Counted from the stretch's first letter, positions 47,574-58,529 are shown. The stretch is DNA of 64,000 nt from JAQBQB01 sp963846925 (GCA_963846925.1 CAWJXW010000001.1:1-64000), one strand, 5' to 3'. Numbers and translations: made by a program. Notes: generated by a model not told the origin, from the letters alone.

Positions 47574-49328
47574 TTCCGCTTCGGTTCCGCGTGGCGCGTC
47601 TGGACGAGCGCGGTCACGATCTTTTCGCCGTCGAGCGCGCCGAGCCCCGTGCACGCGTTCCATCCTTCGCCGGCTCGGTAGAACGCCACCTTTCCATTCG
47701 TGACGTCGTTGTCTCCCTTCGTCACCGGACGGCAGCAGGTTTTCGCGTCGGCAGTGTAGAGCCACCCCTCCATTCCCGCGACCGTGTGACCGACGGATGC
47801 GGACACGCGCGCGAGCAGCGACGCGCAAATGGGGGCCGCGGCGCTCGTTCCAAAACCGACGAGCTCCTCGCCGGCGAAAGTGATCGCGGGCCCGGAGCTC
47901 AAGGCGGCATTTGCCGCGACGTCCGGTACCGCGCGCTTCGCCCCGTTGCCATGACCTGGGGCGCGCCACGTTCGTGCGGCGGGACGCAGCTTGACGTCGC
48001 CTTGCGCCTTCGGCCGCGTGAAGAATCCGCTGACACCGCCACCCGTCGCCATCGAAACGCCGAAGACGCGTTCATCCCACGCGACTTCGGAACGCGAGTC
48101 GTCGGAAGAACCGCCGGGGAGCAACCGCGTTCCGCCGCACGCGAGGACCGACGGACTCGAGGCCGGAAAGTTCACGTTGGGGATCGCAGGAACGCCCGGC
48201 TTGGGCGACGCGTTGACACTCCCCCAATCGCCCGACGAGCAGCAGACGGCTACACCCGCGCGGCGCACCGCGATCAAGGTGCGCTCGATCATCCGTAGCT
48301 GGTCCCGACCGAACACCGATTCGGACTCCCCCCACGAGATCGACATCACCGTCGGTACGGGCGGGTGCGCTCCATCCGCGCCGCCGACTGGAAGACCGAT
48401 GGCCGCGTACAGCCCGCGTCGCCATCCATCGACGCCGCTCGGCGCGAAATAGACGTCGACGGCCGCGCCGCCGCCGAGCGCCAGCGCGAGCTCGATGTCC
48501 ATCGTGACTTCCATCGAAGCGATGAAGGCGCCGAGATCGTTGCCGTACTTCTTTGCGAGCGTCGCGAACGGAACCGACGCGTTCCATTCGCGCGCGATCT
48601 CCGCGGCTATCGTGCGATCGAGCGGTGCGTTGCCGCCGTGTTGCCCTGCGGCTCCGGCAACCGGCACCGGCGTCACGCGCGGCTCGGCGATCGCCGAGGC
48701 GATTCGCGTACGCGGTGATGTCTTCGGACGAGAAACCGCCGCCGAACTCGAGGAGCGCAATCCGGCGGCCGCGTGCGTCGACGGCGGGGAAGCCGTACTG
48801 ACGCTCGAGCGTGGGGATTGCGGCATGCGCGTCGCGTTTCGCCGCACCGGCGTGGGTGCGATGCGTCGGAATGGAATCGAGTCCGAGCACGTTCTCCGTG
48901 ACCGCACGCAGCTCGCGCGGCAGCCGCACGCGCTCGTCGTACGCGTAGTAATGCGCGCCCTCGGCCTCGAAGTACCGTAGCGTCACACCGAACGCGCGCG
49001 CGAATTGGTCCGCCCCGGCTTCGAGGACGACGTCGTGTCGGGCGCGGGAAACCTCGGTGACGGTGAGTTGGTTCGCGTCCGCGAACTGTTTGACGAGGCG
49101 GATACGATGGTCGCCCGGATCATACCACTCCGCCAGTTCGTCGGCCGATAGAATCGGTCGCTCGGCAGGGTGCATCGCGGGGCCTGCGTCGTGCGCGTGC
49201 GGTTTGCGCGGGCGCAGTACGACGGTCACCTGAAGCGACAGTTCCTGCCCGACGGGCGCCAGCGGTGTGGCACCGAGGGGATGGGAAACTCCACTTCCAG
49301 CGACACGTCGACTGCCAAGTTTACCCAT
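47570..49328 (-). CDS. S53 (sedolisin/kumamolisin-like) serine peptidase, first gene of the TOMM operon, one frame break
   Basis: The pro-kumamolisin activation domain occupies the N-terminal ~170 residues (GVSHPLGATPLAPVGQELSL, PAERPILSADELAEWYDPGD, YFEAEGAHYYAYDERVRLP). The frame changes near 48690 (DITAYANRLG continuing as IAEPRVTPVPVAGAAGQ). The catalytic Glu and Asp are in SMEVTMDIELALALGGGAA, the oxyanion Asp is in CCSSGDWGSV, and the nucleophile Ser is in VGFGTSAAAPICASLLARV. The calcium-site end is NACTGLGALDGEKIVTAL. About 585 residues. No signal peptide is seen. Coupled to the kinase gene by ATGA, so it belongs to the operon and is a candidate leader peptidase. Confidence 0.88.
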
Positions 49329-49376
49329 TGAGACTCGGAAGCCGGCGGGCTGCCTCGCCCACCGCCGATGACAAAG

Positions 49377-49400
49377 CCGGCCACTCTCCGGAGTGGCCGG
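49377..49400 (-). terminator. Hairpin between the aldo/keto reductase and peptidase genes
   Basis: A perfect 10-base stem (CCGGCCACTC against GAGTGGCCGG) with a four-base loop stands 71 bases after the aldo/keto reductase stop on the minus strand. It is followed by CTTTGTC, a short T-run, so termination is plausible though not ideal. It lies upstream of the peptidase gene start and would insulate the TOMM operon. Confidence 0.6.
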
Positions 49401-49470
49401 TCAATATGCAACTCGGGTGGCGGCGAGGGGAAGAAGCGGCCCGCCAAGACGTTGCGGCGTAACGCGTTCG

Positions 49471-50250
49471 TCAACCGCGCGCGAGGACGTCGAACTCCGC
49501 GGCCGACAGCTCGAGCGACAGGGCGCCGAGGTTCTCCTGGAGGTGCGCGAGTGACAGCGTGCCGGGAATCGGCAGCATCGCCGGCGATCGCTTCAACAGC
49601 CAGGCGAGCATCACCTGTCGCGGCGTGGCCTGGTGCCGGTTTGCGATCTCGCGCAGCGCGCGCCCCGGATCGGCGCCCAACGGATAGTACGGCACGAAGA
49701 CGATCCCCTCGCGCGCGCAGTAGTCGACGACGTCGTCGTACTTCCGCTTGGCGAGGTTGTACTCGTTCTGCACCGCCGCGATCGGCACCACTTTCCGCGC
49801 GCGCTCGATGAGCGGAATGTCGACTTTCGAGACGCCGACCCGCTCGATCGCGCCGCGGTCGACATACTCCTTGATCGCGCCGAGGCTCTCCTCGATCGGC
49901 GTCTCCGGGTCGACGCGATGGAGATAGTAAAGCGCGATGCGGCCGACTCGCAGGCTCGCGAGGCTCTGTTCGATTTCCTGTCGGAGGATCTCGGGCTTGC
50001 CGCGGCCGGCGTCGCCGTAGCCGCCTTTGGTAGCGACGATCACGCTCGAGGGCGCGGAAGACAACGCGCGTCCGATGGCTGTCTCGCTTTCGCCGCCGGT
50101 GTAGAGATGCGCCGTGTCGATCATCTGGACGCCGGCGTCGACGGCGGCGCGGATGAACGCGACGTTTTCGTCTGTGTTGCGGAGCCGGTTCGTGCCAAGC
50201 CCAATCCGGCCGACCTCGATGCTGCCCAAGCTGAGACGCCTGCCTGTCAA
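49471..50250 (-). CDS. Aldo/keto reductase
   Basis: About 259 residues; start TTG 50248-50250, which overlaps the upstream stop (TTGA). The AKR landmarks are in order: IGLGTNRLRN, VQMIDTAHLYTGGESETAIG (Asp and Tyr of the tetrad), VIVATKGGYG (Lys), DLYYLHR-like IALYYLHRVDPETPIEESLG, GVSKVDIPLIERARKVVPIA and LPIPGTLSLAHLQENLGALS, the NADPH site. The His is in YLHR. It reduces carbonyl compounds with NADPH; the substrate is unknown. Coupled to the lipoprotein gene upstream, an odd pairing that may only be accidental. Confidence 0.88.
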   Translation of the reverse strand: MTGRRLSLGSIEVGRIGLGTNRLRNTDENVAFIRAAVDAGVQMIDTAHLYTGGESETAIGRALSSAPSSVIVATKGGYGDAGRGKPEILRQEIEQSLASLRVGRIALYYLHRVDPETPIEESLGAIKEYVDRGAIERVGVSKVDIPLIERARKVVPIAAVQNEYNLAKRKYDDVVDYCAREGIVFVPYYPLGADPGRALREIANRHQATPRQVMLAWLLKRSPAMLPIPGTLSLAHLQENLGALSLELSAAEFDVLARG

Positions 50251-52500
50251 CGACGTGGGCGCCGGAAAATTCGGCTCCGGGACGACGACGCGAACGTCGA
50301 CGCTGAATCCTGCGCTCCGGCGCCAACGATCTGGGCGTTGTCCACCGGGTTCCCGCCGACGAACGGCAGAGCGGCACCGCTCACCGCGTTGACGTCCCAC
50401 GAGACGCCGGTCCCGTTGACGAGCGCCCACGCCGTGTTGTAGCCCGCGCCCGATAGATCCGGGATGTCGAGCGTCCATGTGGTGGACACCGCGCCGGCGT
50501 AGGCCGCGGTCACGAGCAACGACACGGAGTTCGAGTTTTGAAAGAAATCGGCGGTCGCGCCGGCGTTGTATGTCGACTGCGTCGGAACTTGGGCGCGCAG
50601 TCGGAGATACGGCGATGTGCCGAGTGTGGTCACCTTGGCCGCGGCGCCGAGCTGTGGTCCGAGTGAGATCGTCTGCACGCTCACCGAATGTTGGATCGCC
50701 TGTATGAATCGGTAGGCGGTTCCGCCGGATGGCGGCGCGACGAAAACCGAGACCTGGTGAAAGTCGCCCGCCTGAAGTTGCGCATCGGGCAATCCCATGA
50801 ACTCGAATCCGAGGTTGGGGCGTGGGGCTTCGGAAAATGCGAAGTACGGATCCGTAGGTCCGTTCACGGTGATCAACGACACCTCCGATTCGCCTTGGTC
50901 GGTTCCGAGGTTCGGGATCACGATGCCGCCGAACACGGGAGTGAATCCGTCGGTCGTGTTGGTGTTGCTGAAATCGATGCTCGGAATGTTGGCGTTGTTC
51001 GCGTAATTCGTATTGCGCCGGAGGATCATCCGATCCGTGCCGGGGGCGGAGAGCAATGTACGCGTCGAGATGAGATCGCGCGTCCCCTTCGGCACGATCG
51101 TGAGGGTGAAGTTGTTCGTGTTGAGGGGCTTGATGAATTGCGCCCCGCCGACGACGACGTTCACGGTGTTGGTGGAGTCGCCGAGCAGCAATGAACACTC
51201 CGGTGATCCGCTTCGTTCCCGTCGGCGGGCCGCCGCAAGGATTGGCGATCGCGATCGCCGCGATCTCGGCCACGCTGCCGTAGAGGACCGTCGTTTTCAT
51301 GTCGGTGCCATCCTTGACCACGTACGCTATCGCGCCGGCCGAGTTGATCGTGAACGTGAACGCGTTGTTCGTCGGCGTCACTTGCGTCCAGGGGCCGGTT
51401 CCATTCTGGACCGCGAACCAGACGGGGATCTGGTTCGCCTCGCAGGTCGCGTAGTTGAACGTCGTCGCCCCGCCGCCGGCTGCCGGTGAGACCTGTACGG
51501 CGAACGTCGTCGCCTGCTGTGTCACACCCGTGCCGGTGCCGGTGATCGTGACCGGATAGTTTCCCGCGGGGAGTGACGCGGCGGCGCTCACGGTCAACGT
51601 GGATGTCGTGCCCGTGATGCTCGTTGGATTTGCCGACACCGTGAGCCCGCTCGGCGAGGTCACCGCGAGATTCACCGGATCCGCGAATCCGTTGATCCTC
51701 GAAAGCGTGAGCGTTGCGGTTGCGCCGGCCCCTCCGGCCTGCACGGTCACCGGCAACGGCGAAACGGACAGCCCGATCGCCGACGCCGTCGAGGTGAACG
51801 TCGCGGTCACGATATTGCCGAAATCGTTCGGCGTGAACGTGCACGTGAGCGAAGTGCCGGTGCACAGCCCCGTCCAACTCGTGAACGCGCTACCCGCGGC
51901 CGGTGCCGCGGTGAGCGTGATCTGTGTCAATCCGTCGAATTGGCTGCTGCAGGCGCCGCCGCAATTGATTCCCGCCGGACTGGACGTGACGGTGCCCGTT
52001 CCCGAGCCGGCCTTCTGCACGGCCACGCCGGGCCGGCCGTTCCTCACAGCGATTGCGAGCGAGGGAGCGCTTCCGGTGATTCCGAGCGTATCGCTGCCGA
52101 CCAATGGAACGAAGAAGGGCTGGTTGTTCGGAACGATGTCCGCGTCGCTGGCGGCCGCGATCGTCACCGTGGTCGACGAAGTCCCAGGGGGGAGCGAGGG
52201 CGGATCGAACGTCGCGGTGAGCCCCTTGCTCAGGCCTTGGACCACGAAGTTCACCGTTGCACCCTGAGCCGCGCTTCCGTTGCGCACGAGCGTCAGCGTC
52301 GCGGTCGCGCTCTTGCCTTGCACCACGGTGAGACTGGTCGGCGTGATCGTGAGCGTGGATTTGTCGCCCACGAATCCGGTGCTGCCGCCGGTTCCCGTGG
52401 TATCGCCGCCCCCACATCCTCCGATGAACGGGAGCAGTACTGCCAATGCCGCGAATTGAAGGGCACCGCGGTTCCCGACGCGCGCGTCGTTCATGTTCAT
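50247..52500 (-). CDS. Large lipoprotein with Ig-like domains and a DUF4397-like C-terminal half, one frame break
   Basis: Starts MNMNDARVGNRGALQFAALA with lipobox FIGGC followed by Gly/Thr linker. Two Ig-like repeats follow (TLTITPTSLTVVQGKSATAT; LSVSPLPVTVQAGGAGATAT), separated by a Cys-containing module of the divergent-InlB type (GTVTSSPAGINCGGACSSQF, TLTAAPAAGSAFTSWTGLCT). After a frame change near 51187 the C-terminal part continues (GDSTNTVNVVVGGAQFIKPL, SVFVAPPSGGTAYRFIQ). About 750 residues. A surface adhesin-like or matrix-binding role is inferred from the domains only. Confidence 0.75.
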
Positions 52501-52727
52501 GGGGCAGATCCCGGCCAGGCGGATTCTGAGTGGGGTGGGATGGGGCGCAGGCTAGGTGGACGGACCTTTCGCAATCCGGAGCGTCCCGCTTGCGAAGCGC
52601 GTCAAAGTGAGCACGCAACTCCACGTCGCGCAATTCCGAAGTGCCGTCGTGCGGGCCGATGGCCTTCGTACCCGAACCTGCCCGCGACCGCTAGTGGCGC
52701 ATCGAGCCGCCGCCCGGCATCGTTCCG

Positions 52728-54360
52728 GTGATGCGTCCCCTCGCGCTCACTGCACTAACTGCGATCGCGGCGTGCACGGCCTCCGCGCGCGTCACGACCG
52801 CCGTTCCCGCCGTTTCAACGACTGCCGGCACCGACGCGTTGGCGAAGCTGGAAACGCGCACCATTCGCGCAGCGGCGAATCCGATTCTCGCGGACGGGAG
52901 AGACTACACCGCCGATCCGGCCCCGCTCGTCGCGAACGGACAACTCTACATCATCACCGGTCGCGACACGGCCGGCCCCGGCGTCAACGATTTCAAGATG
53001 CCCGAGTGGCAAATGCTCGTCACGAGCACCGACCCGATGGCCGGCCGGTGGACGCACTACCCGCACCTCCTGCGACCCGAGCAGGTTTTCAAGTGGGCGG
53101 CACCCGGCCGCGCGTATGCCGCGCAGATCGTGCAGGGTCCGAGCGGGAAGTTCTATCTCTATGCCCCGGTCGTGTACGCGGCGGCGACGACGAGAGACAA
53201 GTTTGCGATCGGTGTGGCGGTCGCGGAGTCACCGCTCGGTCCATGGATCGACGCGCACCCGCAGGGTCCGGTCGTTTCACAGTCGTATCCGATCGCGAAT
53301 GACATCCAGAACATCGACCCCACGATTCTCGTCGACGACGACGCGCGCGTCTTTCTCTACTGGGGAACGTTCGGGCGCTTGAAGGGCGTCGAGCTCGAGC
53401 CTGACATGGTCACCTTCAAGACCACACCTATAGATGTGCGCACCCTGAACGGTTTCTTCGAAGCGTCGTGGCTCTTCAAGCGGAACGGCACGTATTACAT
53501 GGCGTACGCGGCGAACACGGCCGGCCCAACCTCCGAGTGCACGGAAGCCGTCTACTACGCCTGCATCGCGTACGGAACGTCGCCGTCGCCGCTGGGTCCG
53601 TGGACGTATCGCGGTGTGATTCTCGATCCGGTGTCGTCGACGACGTCGCATCCGGGGATCATCGAGTACAAAGGCAAATGGTACCTGGTCTATCACACCG
53701 CCGACGCGCGGAACGGCGGTCACTTTCGCCGCTCGGTCGCGATCGATCGCGCTCGAGTGGGACGATGCCGTCGTTCCACCGCGTATCAAGAAGGTCGTGC
53801 CGACCGGCGGTGCGCCGGTCGACACCATGCCGATCGCGAACATCGCGTCGCACGCGCGCATCTCGGCGTCGAACATACCCGTTCCCACGCAGTACTGGTT
53901 GCGCGCGGTGAACGACGGCAAGGTGCGCACGTCGCCGCTTCCGCCCGACATGTGGGCCACCTGGTCGCGCAACAATCCGCCGCAACAGTGGATCATGTAC
54001 CAGTGGGAGCAGCCGGAAACGCTCAACGGATCGAGCCTTCACTTCTGGGGCGATCACGCCGCCGGGTCGGGCGTCGGCGTTGCACCGCCCAAGGCGTGGC
54101 GACTCGAGTACTGGGTTGACGGGTCCGGATGGAAAGAGGTCAGCGCGAGCTCGCCGTACACGAGCACGCTCGATGCCGACAACAAAATCGAATTCCCTCC
54201 GGTGACGACGCGGTGCTTGCGCGCGGTGTTCGACGCGTCGACCGATGGAGCGTCCTTTGCCGCGGTGGCGCTCCAGGAATGGGAGGTGTACTCGACGCGC
54301 GCGCGGCCACCGCGCAGACCGTCGGTGAAAGGGGCCGCGACGCCGAACTGCTCGCCGTGA
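52728..54360 (+). CDS. GH43-type glycoside hydrolase with C-terminal discoidin-like domain, one frame break
   Basis: From ATG 52728 a signal or lipoprotein leader (PLALTALTAIAACTASARVT) precedes the five-blade propeller. It begins with YTADPAPLVANGQLYIITGR (the Asp base), has NIDPTILVDDDARVFLYWGT (pKa-tuning Asp) and LNGFFEASWLFKRNGTYYMA (the Glu acid). The frame changes near 53750 after FRRSVAIDR and resumes with EWDDAVVPPRIKKVVPTGG. The last 150 residues look like a carbohydrate-binding discoidin domain (WIMYQWEQPETLNGSSLHFW, RAVFDASTDGASFAAVALQE). About 543 residues. Likely an arabinosidase or xylosidase on plant or microbial glycans. Confidence 0.8.
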
Positions 54361-54419
54361 TACGGTCACTCTCAGGCACAGCTGTGAAAGGGGCGGCGAC
54401 GCCGGACTGCTCGCGGTAG
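54324..54419 (+). repeat. Imperfect duplication of the GH43 gene end
   Basis: The 36-base segment at 54325-54360, the last codons and stop of the GH43 gene (reading VKGAATPNCSP), recurs at 54384-54419 with about five changes (VKGAATPDCSR, stop). The 23 bases between include CTCTCAGGCACAG, a string that appears again just before the gene start at 57363. Confidence 0.7.
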
Positions 54420-54529
54420 CCGCGCGCGTGCGACTGAGACGGGCTGTGTGACAGCTCGGTTCTGTGTACTCGTGGCGTCGGTTCCGGATAAACGCTACGT
54501 TTTCGTTCTCCCGCGCCGAGCGAAACGAA

Positions 54530-56115
54530 GTGAAGACCCGTCGCACCTTCGCCGCAGCCTGGCTTTCCATGATGTGCCTTTGGCAGCCGGCGATCGCCCA
54601 GCAGCCCCCGCCGGCAGCTCGCCGCGACACCGTTCTTTCGCGGACCGACTATCGCGATCTCTCGGAACTGCTCAGTCCACCTTCCGGCCGTCGCACCGCG
54701 CCTATTCGACGAGTCGCTCGCCCTCTGGCTGGGCGCTCTCCCGCTTTCCTGTCTCGACCGACTCCAGCCGAGGCCCGGCGGTCGCGGGGGCGGCCGAGCG
54801 AACGCTTCCCCGACAGACAGTGGGCGCGGCCGCGGTGCAACCGCGGCTGATTCGACCAGCAGCACGCCGCCCCCCGCTCGCGGCGCTGCGCCCGCTGGTA
54901 AGCCAACAATGGTGCCGGCTACTTCTGGGTCACCAGCTACACGCTCATGAACGACCATGATCGGCTCCGCGCGTTCTGGGGCTGCAACGACTGGCACTCG
55001 GCGGTCTCATCGACGTGGGCAGCACTTAGAGTTCTCAAAGCCATCCCAACACCGCCTCCGCGACCTCACACGCGAGAAGCTCAACGCCCACCTCGGGCGA
55101 GCGAATCTGGACGGAGAGCTGTCGTTCTTCCGGGCGACGGCCGAAGCAGTCAATCCCATTCCGTCGGCAAATCAGACGGGGTTGTTCGAGCGTCCGTATG
55201 GATTTGCCTGGTTGCTCGAGCTTTCGTCGACGCTCCGCACGTGGCCCGACACTCAGGGCAAGCGCTGGTCGGCGAACATTGCGCCGCTCACGACATGGAT
55301 GGCCGACAGCCTCGGCGCGTATTTCACGAAACTGGTCGAGCCGATTCGCACAGGGGCTCAAGGCAACACTGCGCTCAACATGACGCTCGCACTCGACTAT
55401 GCCGACGTCGCGCACGACGCAAGGCTGCGCTCTGCCATCGTGTCGACTGCTCGGAAGTTTTATCTGTCGGATTCAACCTGCTCGACGCAATCGGAACGCG
55501 TGGTGCCGGCCGCCGGCGGTCGGGGGGGCGCGGGGGGGCGTCGGGGCGGAGGTCGCGCGTCGAACGCGGACAGCTCTGCGACTGAAAAACCAATGATCTG
55601 ACCGACGGCGGCGCGAGGGACTCCGCCGCCCACACCGTTCGGTGGGGGCGGCGCGGTGATCGTCTCGCCGTGTTTGAGTGAGGCGGCGCTGATGTCGCGT
55701 GTACTCGAGTCGCGGGCGTACGCCGCATGGTTGGATCGAGTGCTCCCCCCGCTGCAATCAGGTCGCTTCGCGCCACTGACTGAAGCGATCGCCATTCCGA
55801 CGGTCGCTCCCGCCCGCGACGCCGCACGGCCCCGGTTGCGGCTCCAGACACGACGCCGCCGGTCAGCGGCAACGGCAGCAGCGGCGGCCGCGCCTCGCCA
55901 ACGAGCACGCCCGACTCGCCGGCTTGTCGTTCTCTCGCGCGCAGTCGATGGAGCGCATCGCCGCGCGCTTCCCGCGACTGACCCGCGCGTTGCTGCCTGG
56001 CATCGACTCTCCGCGATTCAAGCGGAGCGTGGCTTCGAGCTCATGCGGGATGATCAAGCCGAGACTATCGTGGCTGCCCGCGCAGGCGCTTCTATATATG
56101 ACGGTGCGGCAATGA
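54530..56115 (+). pseudogene. DUF2891 protein, first copy, several frame breaks and a low-complexity insert
   Basis: From GTG 54530 a signal peptide (KTRRTFAAAWLSMMCLWQPA) leads into pieces in three frames: FDESLALWLGALPLSCLDRL, then a long Gly/Arg/Thr/Pro stretch, RLRAFWGCNDWHSAVSSTWA, TREKLNAHLGRANLDGELSF, GLFERPYGFAWLLELSSTLR and SPCLSEAALMSRVLESRAYA. These align with the next gene across its whole length. The DUF2891 hallmark W/YGC-x-DWHS is kept. At least four frame changes and a second Gly-rich stretch near 55510 break it. It is probably a duplicate in decay, although sequencing errors contribute in this window. Confidence 0.7.
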
Positions 56116-56136
56116 TCAGTCGCCAGAGCATTCGCG

Positions 56137-57310
56137 ATGATGGGAGTGCTGTCACTCGTCGCCGGCGCGGCGCTCGCGCAATCAGCGGTGCGCGGGCGCC
56201 GCTCGCCCGAAAGGCGATCCGATGTTCAGCGATCTCGCATCATTCTACGCGTCGCTGCCGCCCATCGCGCCCCGTCCGTTGGACCGGACGACCGCGTTGC
56301 AGCTCTCGACGATGCCATTGTCGTGCATGGATCACCCGCAACCGCGGCCGAACGCCGTCCCGTACGTCTGGGAAGCGACGTACACACCCGTCGCCGACTA
56401 CGAAACTACCCGCGCGTTTTACGGATGCTACGACTGGCACTCGGCGGTGAATTCGGCGTGGACGCTCGTGAGAATCCTCAAGACATTCCCCGACCTGCCG
56501 ACCGCGCCGGCGATTCGTCAGAAGCTCAATGATCACTTCGGCGCGAGCAACATCGCCGGTGATTTGCAGTTCTTCAAGACGGCCGGCACGTTCGAGCTGC
56601 CGTACGGATACGCCTGGTTGCTCCGCCTCCAGTATGAGCTGCGGTCGTGGAACGACTCCGACGCCGTGCGGTGGGCCGCCAACATTCAGCCGATGGCGAG
56701 CTACATGTCGGAGCGGCTGATCACCTATCTCAAAGGGCTCCAGCAGCCGGTTCGAACCGGCGTCCATCCGAATACGGCGATGGCGATGGACAATGCGCTC
56801 GGGTACGCCAGGAGCTTCGATCCGGCTCTCGAAGCCGAGATCCGCGCCTCGGCCGAGCGCCTGTTCAGGCGTGACGTCCGCTGCAACACCGCCGCCGAGC
56901 CTGGGCCGAGCGACTTTGCGTCGCCGTGTCTCATGGAAGCGGCGATCATGGGTCAGCTCATGGATCGCGAGTCGTTTCTCCCGTGGCTCGATGCCTTCCT
57001 GCCTCCGCTCTACTCCGCCGAGTTTCGCCCGCTCACGAAGGGACTCGGTCCGGAATTCGTGAAGAACCCCGCGGCGATCGCGTCGAAGTCCCACATCGTT
57101 GGGCTCGCGTTCGTCCGCGCGACCTCGATGGGCGAGTTGGCTGATGCACTCGCGCCGACCGATCCGAGAGTCCCGGTGTTGCGGCGCCTGGCGGCGATTC
57201 AGGCGTCAACGGGTTTTCCGCTCATGGGCGCTGTCGGATACGACGGCTCACACTATTACGCCAGCTGGGCGACGACCTACCTGATCACGACTCCCTCGGT
57301 CTCTCCGTGA
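56137..57310 (+). CDS. DUF2891 protein, second copy, one frame break
   Basis: Begins at ATG 56137 with a signal peptide (MMGVLSLVAGAALAQSAVRG). A frame change near 56190 joins it to MFSDLASFYASLPPIAPRPL. The hallmark is FYGCYDWHSAVNSAWTLVRI, followed by TFELPYGYAWLLRLQYELRS, PVRTGVHPNTAMAMDNALGY and DFASPCLMEAAIMGQLMDRE. About 385 residues. DUF2891 is an alpha/alpha-barrel-like family without a known reaction. It follows the broken first copy directly, a tandem duplication. The end matches the first copy (LSAIQAERGFELM against LAAIQASTGFPLM). Confidence 0.8.
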
Positions 57311-57362
57311 GTGCCGCCGTGAGTACGCGGTGTATCGTACATCCACTCTCTCAGGCACAGCG

Positions 57363-58529
57363 ATGAACGCGACTCGACGGATCGTCTCGATCGCCGTCTC
57401 CCTCCTGACGCTGACGGCATGCACCCGGGCGCCGGTCAATCCAGCGCCGGTTGCGGCGGCGCCGACGGTGGAGTCTCGCCCGAGCGCCCGCCCCGGCGCG
57501 CCGTCGGACGCGCTCCCGACTCGGTTGACTGACGCGGAGTTTTGGAAGCTGCAAGCGGATGTCTCGGAGCCCGGCGGCTACTTCCAGATTCGCGACAACT
57601 TCACCTCGAACGAGATGGAGGTTGGCGCGCTCTTCACCACGCTTCGCGAGGGCAGGGTCGCCGGCGACGTGTACATGGGGGTGGGCCCCGAGCAGAACTT
57701 CACGTACATCGCGTCGATTCGGCCGCGCATGGCGTTCATCGTCGACATTCGGCGCCAGGCGGTCGTACAGCATCTGTTGTTCAAGGCGTTCTTCGAGCTG
57801 GCGAAGGACCGCGCGGATTTCATCTCGCTCATTTTCGCGAAGCCGCGGCCGCCTGGTCTCGATACGTCGACGTCGATCCAGGCGATGTGGGCCGCCTATC
57901 GCAACGTCGCCACCGATTCCGCCCTCGCCGCGAAGACGTATGCGCGGGTGGCGCGGCACCTTCTCGAGACGCACGGGTTCACGTTTACCCAGGATGAGCG
58001 GGAGACGCTCAAGTACGTCTTCGATGCGTTCGTCAGTTACGGCCCGTCGATCGCGACGCGCGGTCTCTCCAACGGCCGAGGTGGCGACTTTGCCCAGCTC
58101 ACCGGCTTCTCGACCGACAGCACGGGGCAGCCACGGAGCTTTCTCTCCTCCGAGGAGAACTACCGGACGATCAAGTCGCTTCACGAACGGAACCTCATCG
58201 TGCCCGTGTCGGGCGACTTCGCCGGTCCAAAGGCCGTGCGAGCCATCGGAGCGTACCTCACGCAGCATCATGGCACGCTGCGCGCGTTCTATGTCTCGAA
58301 CGTCGAACAGTATCTCTTTCAGGACGGGAAGGCGTTAGCGTTTTATGAAAACGTCGCGTCCATCCCGATCGACTCGGCGAGTGTATTCATTCGGCCGTAC
58401 TCGATGCGCCGTGGGTTCGGCGGGTACATTGGTCCGGCCCATTCGCTTTGTCCGATCGGGCCATTCATTGCCGCGTCGCGAGCGGGGCGGGTGCGGTACA
58501 ACGAAGAGGCGCTCGCCTGCGTGAAGTAG
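57363..58529 (+). CDS. Lipoprotein with GVGPEQNFTYI motif (uncharacterised, methyltransferase-like N-terminal half)
   Basis: A 388-residue protein from ATG 57363 with lipobox (VSLLTLTAC). The conserved part begins DVSEPGGYFQIRDNFTSNEM and continues with GDVYMGVGPEQNFTYIASIR, PRMAFIVDIRRQAVVQHLLF and KAFFELAKDRADFISLIFAK. I recall this set from an uncharacterised family of exported proteins with a SAM-methyltransferase-like fold (Leptospira LIC_10091 type), but I cannot check it. VDIRRQ would be the acidic loop. The middle reads RSFLSSEENYRTIKSLHERN. Frame intact. No link to neighbours is evident. Confidence 0.65.
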   Translation: MNATRRIVSIAVSLLTLTACTRAPVNPAPVAAAPTVESRPSARPGAPSDALPTRLTDAEFWKLQADVSEPGGYFQIRDNFTSNEMEVGALFTTLREGRVAGDVYMGVGPEQNFTYIASIRPRMAFIVDIRRQAVVQHLLFKAFFELAKDRADFISLIFAKPRPPGLDTSTSIQAMWAAYRNVATDSALAAKTYARVARHLLETHGFTFTQDERETLKYVFDAFVSYGPSIATRGLSNGRGGDFAQLTGFSTDSTGQPRSFLSSEENYRTIKSLHERNLIVPVSGDFAGPKAVRAIGAYLTQHHGTLRAFYVSNVEQYLFQDGKALAFYENVASIPIDSASVFIRPYSMRRGFGGYIGPAHSLCPIGPFIAASRAGRVRYNEEALACVK

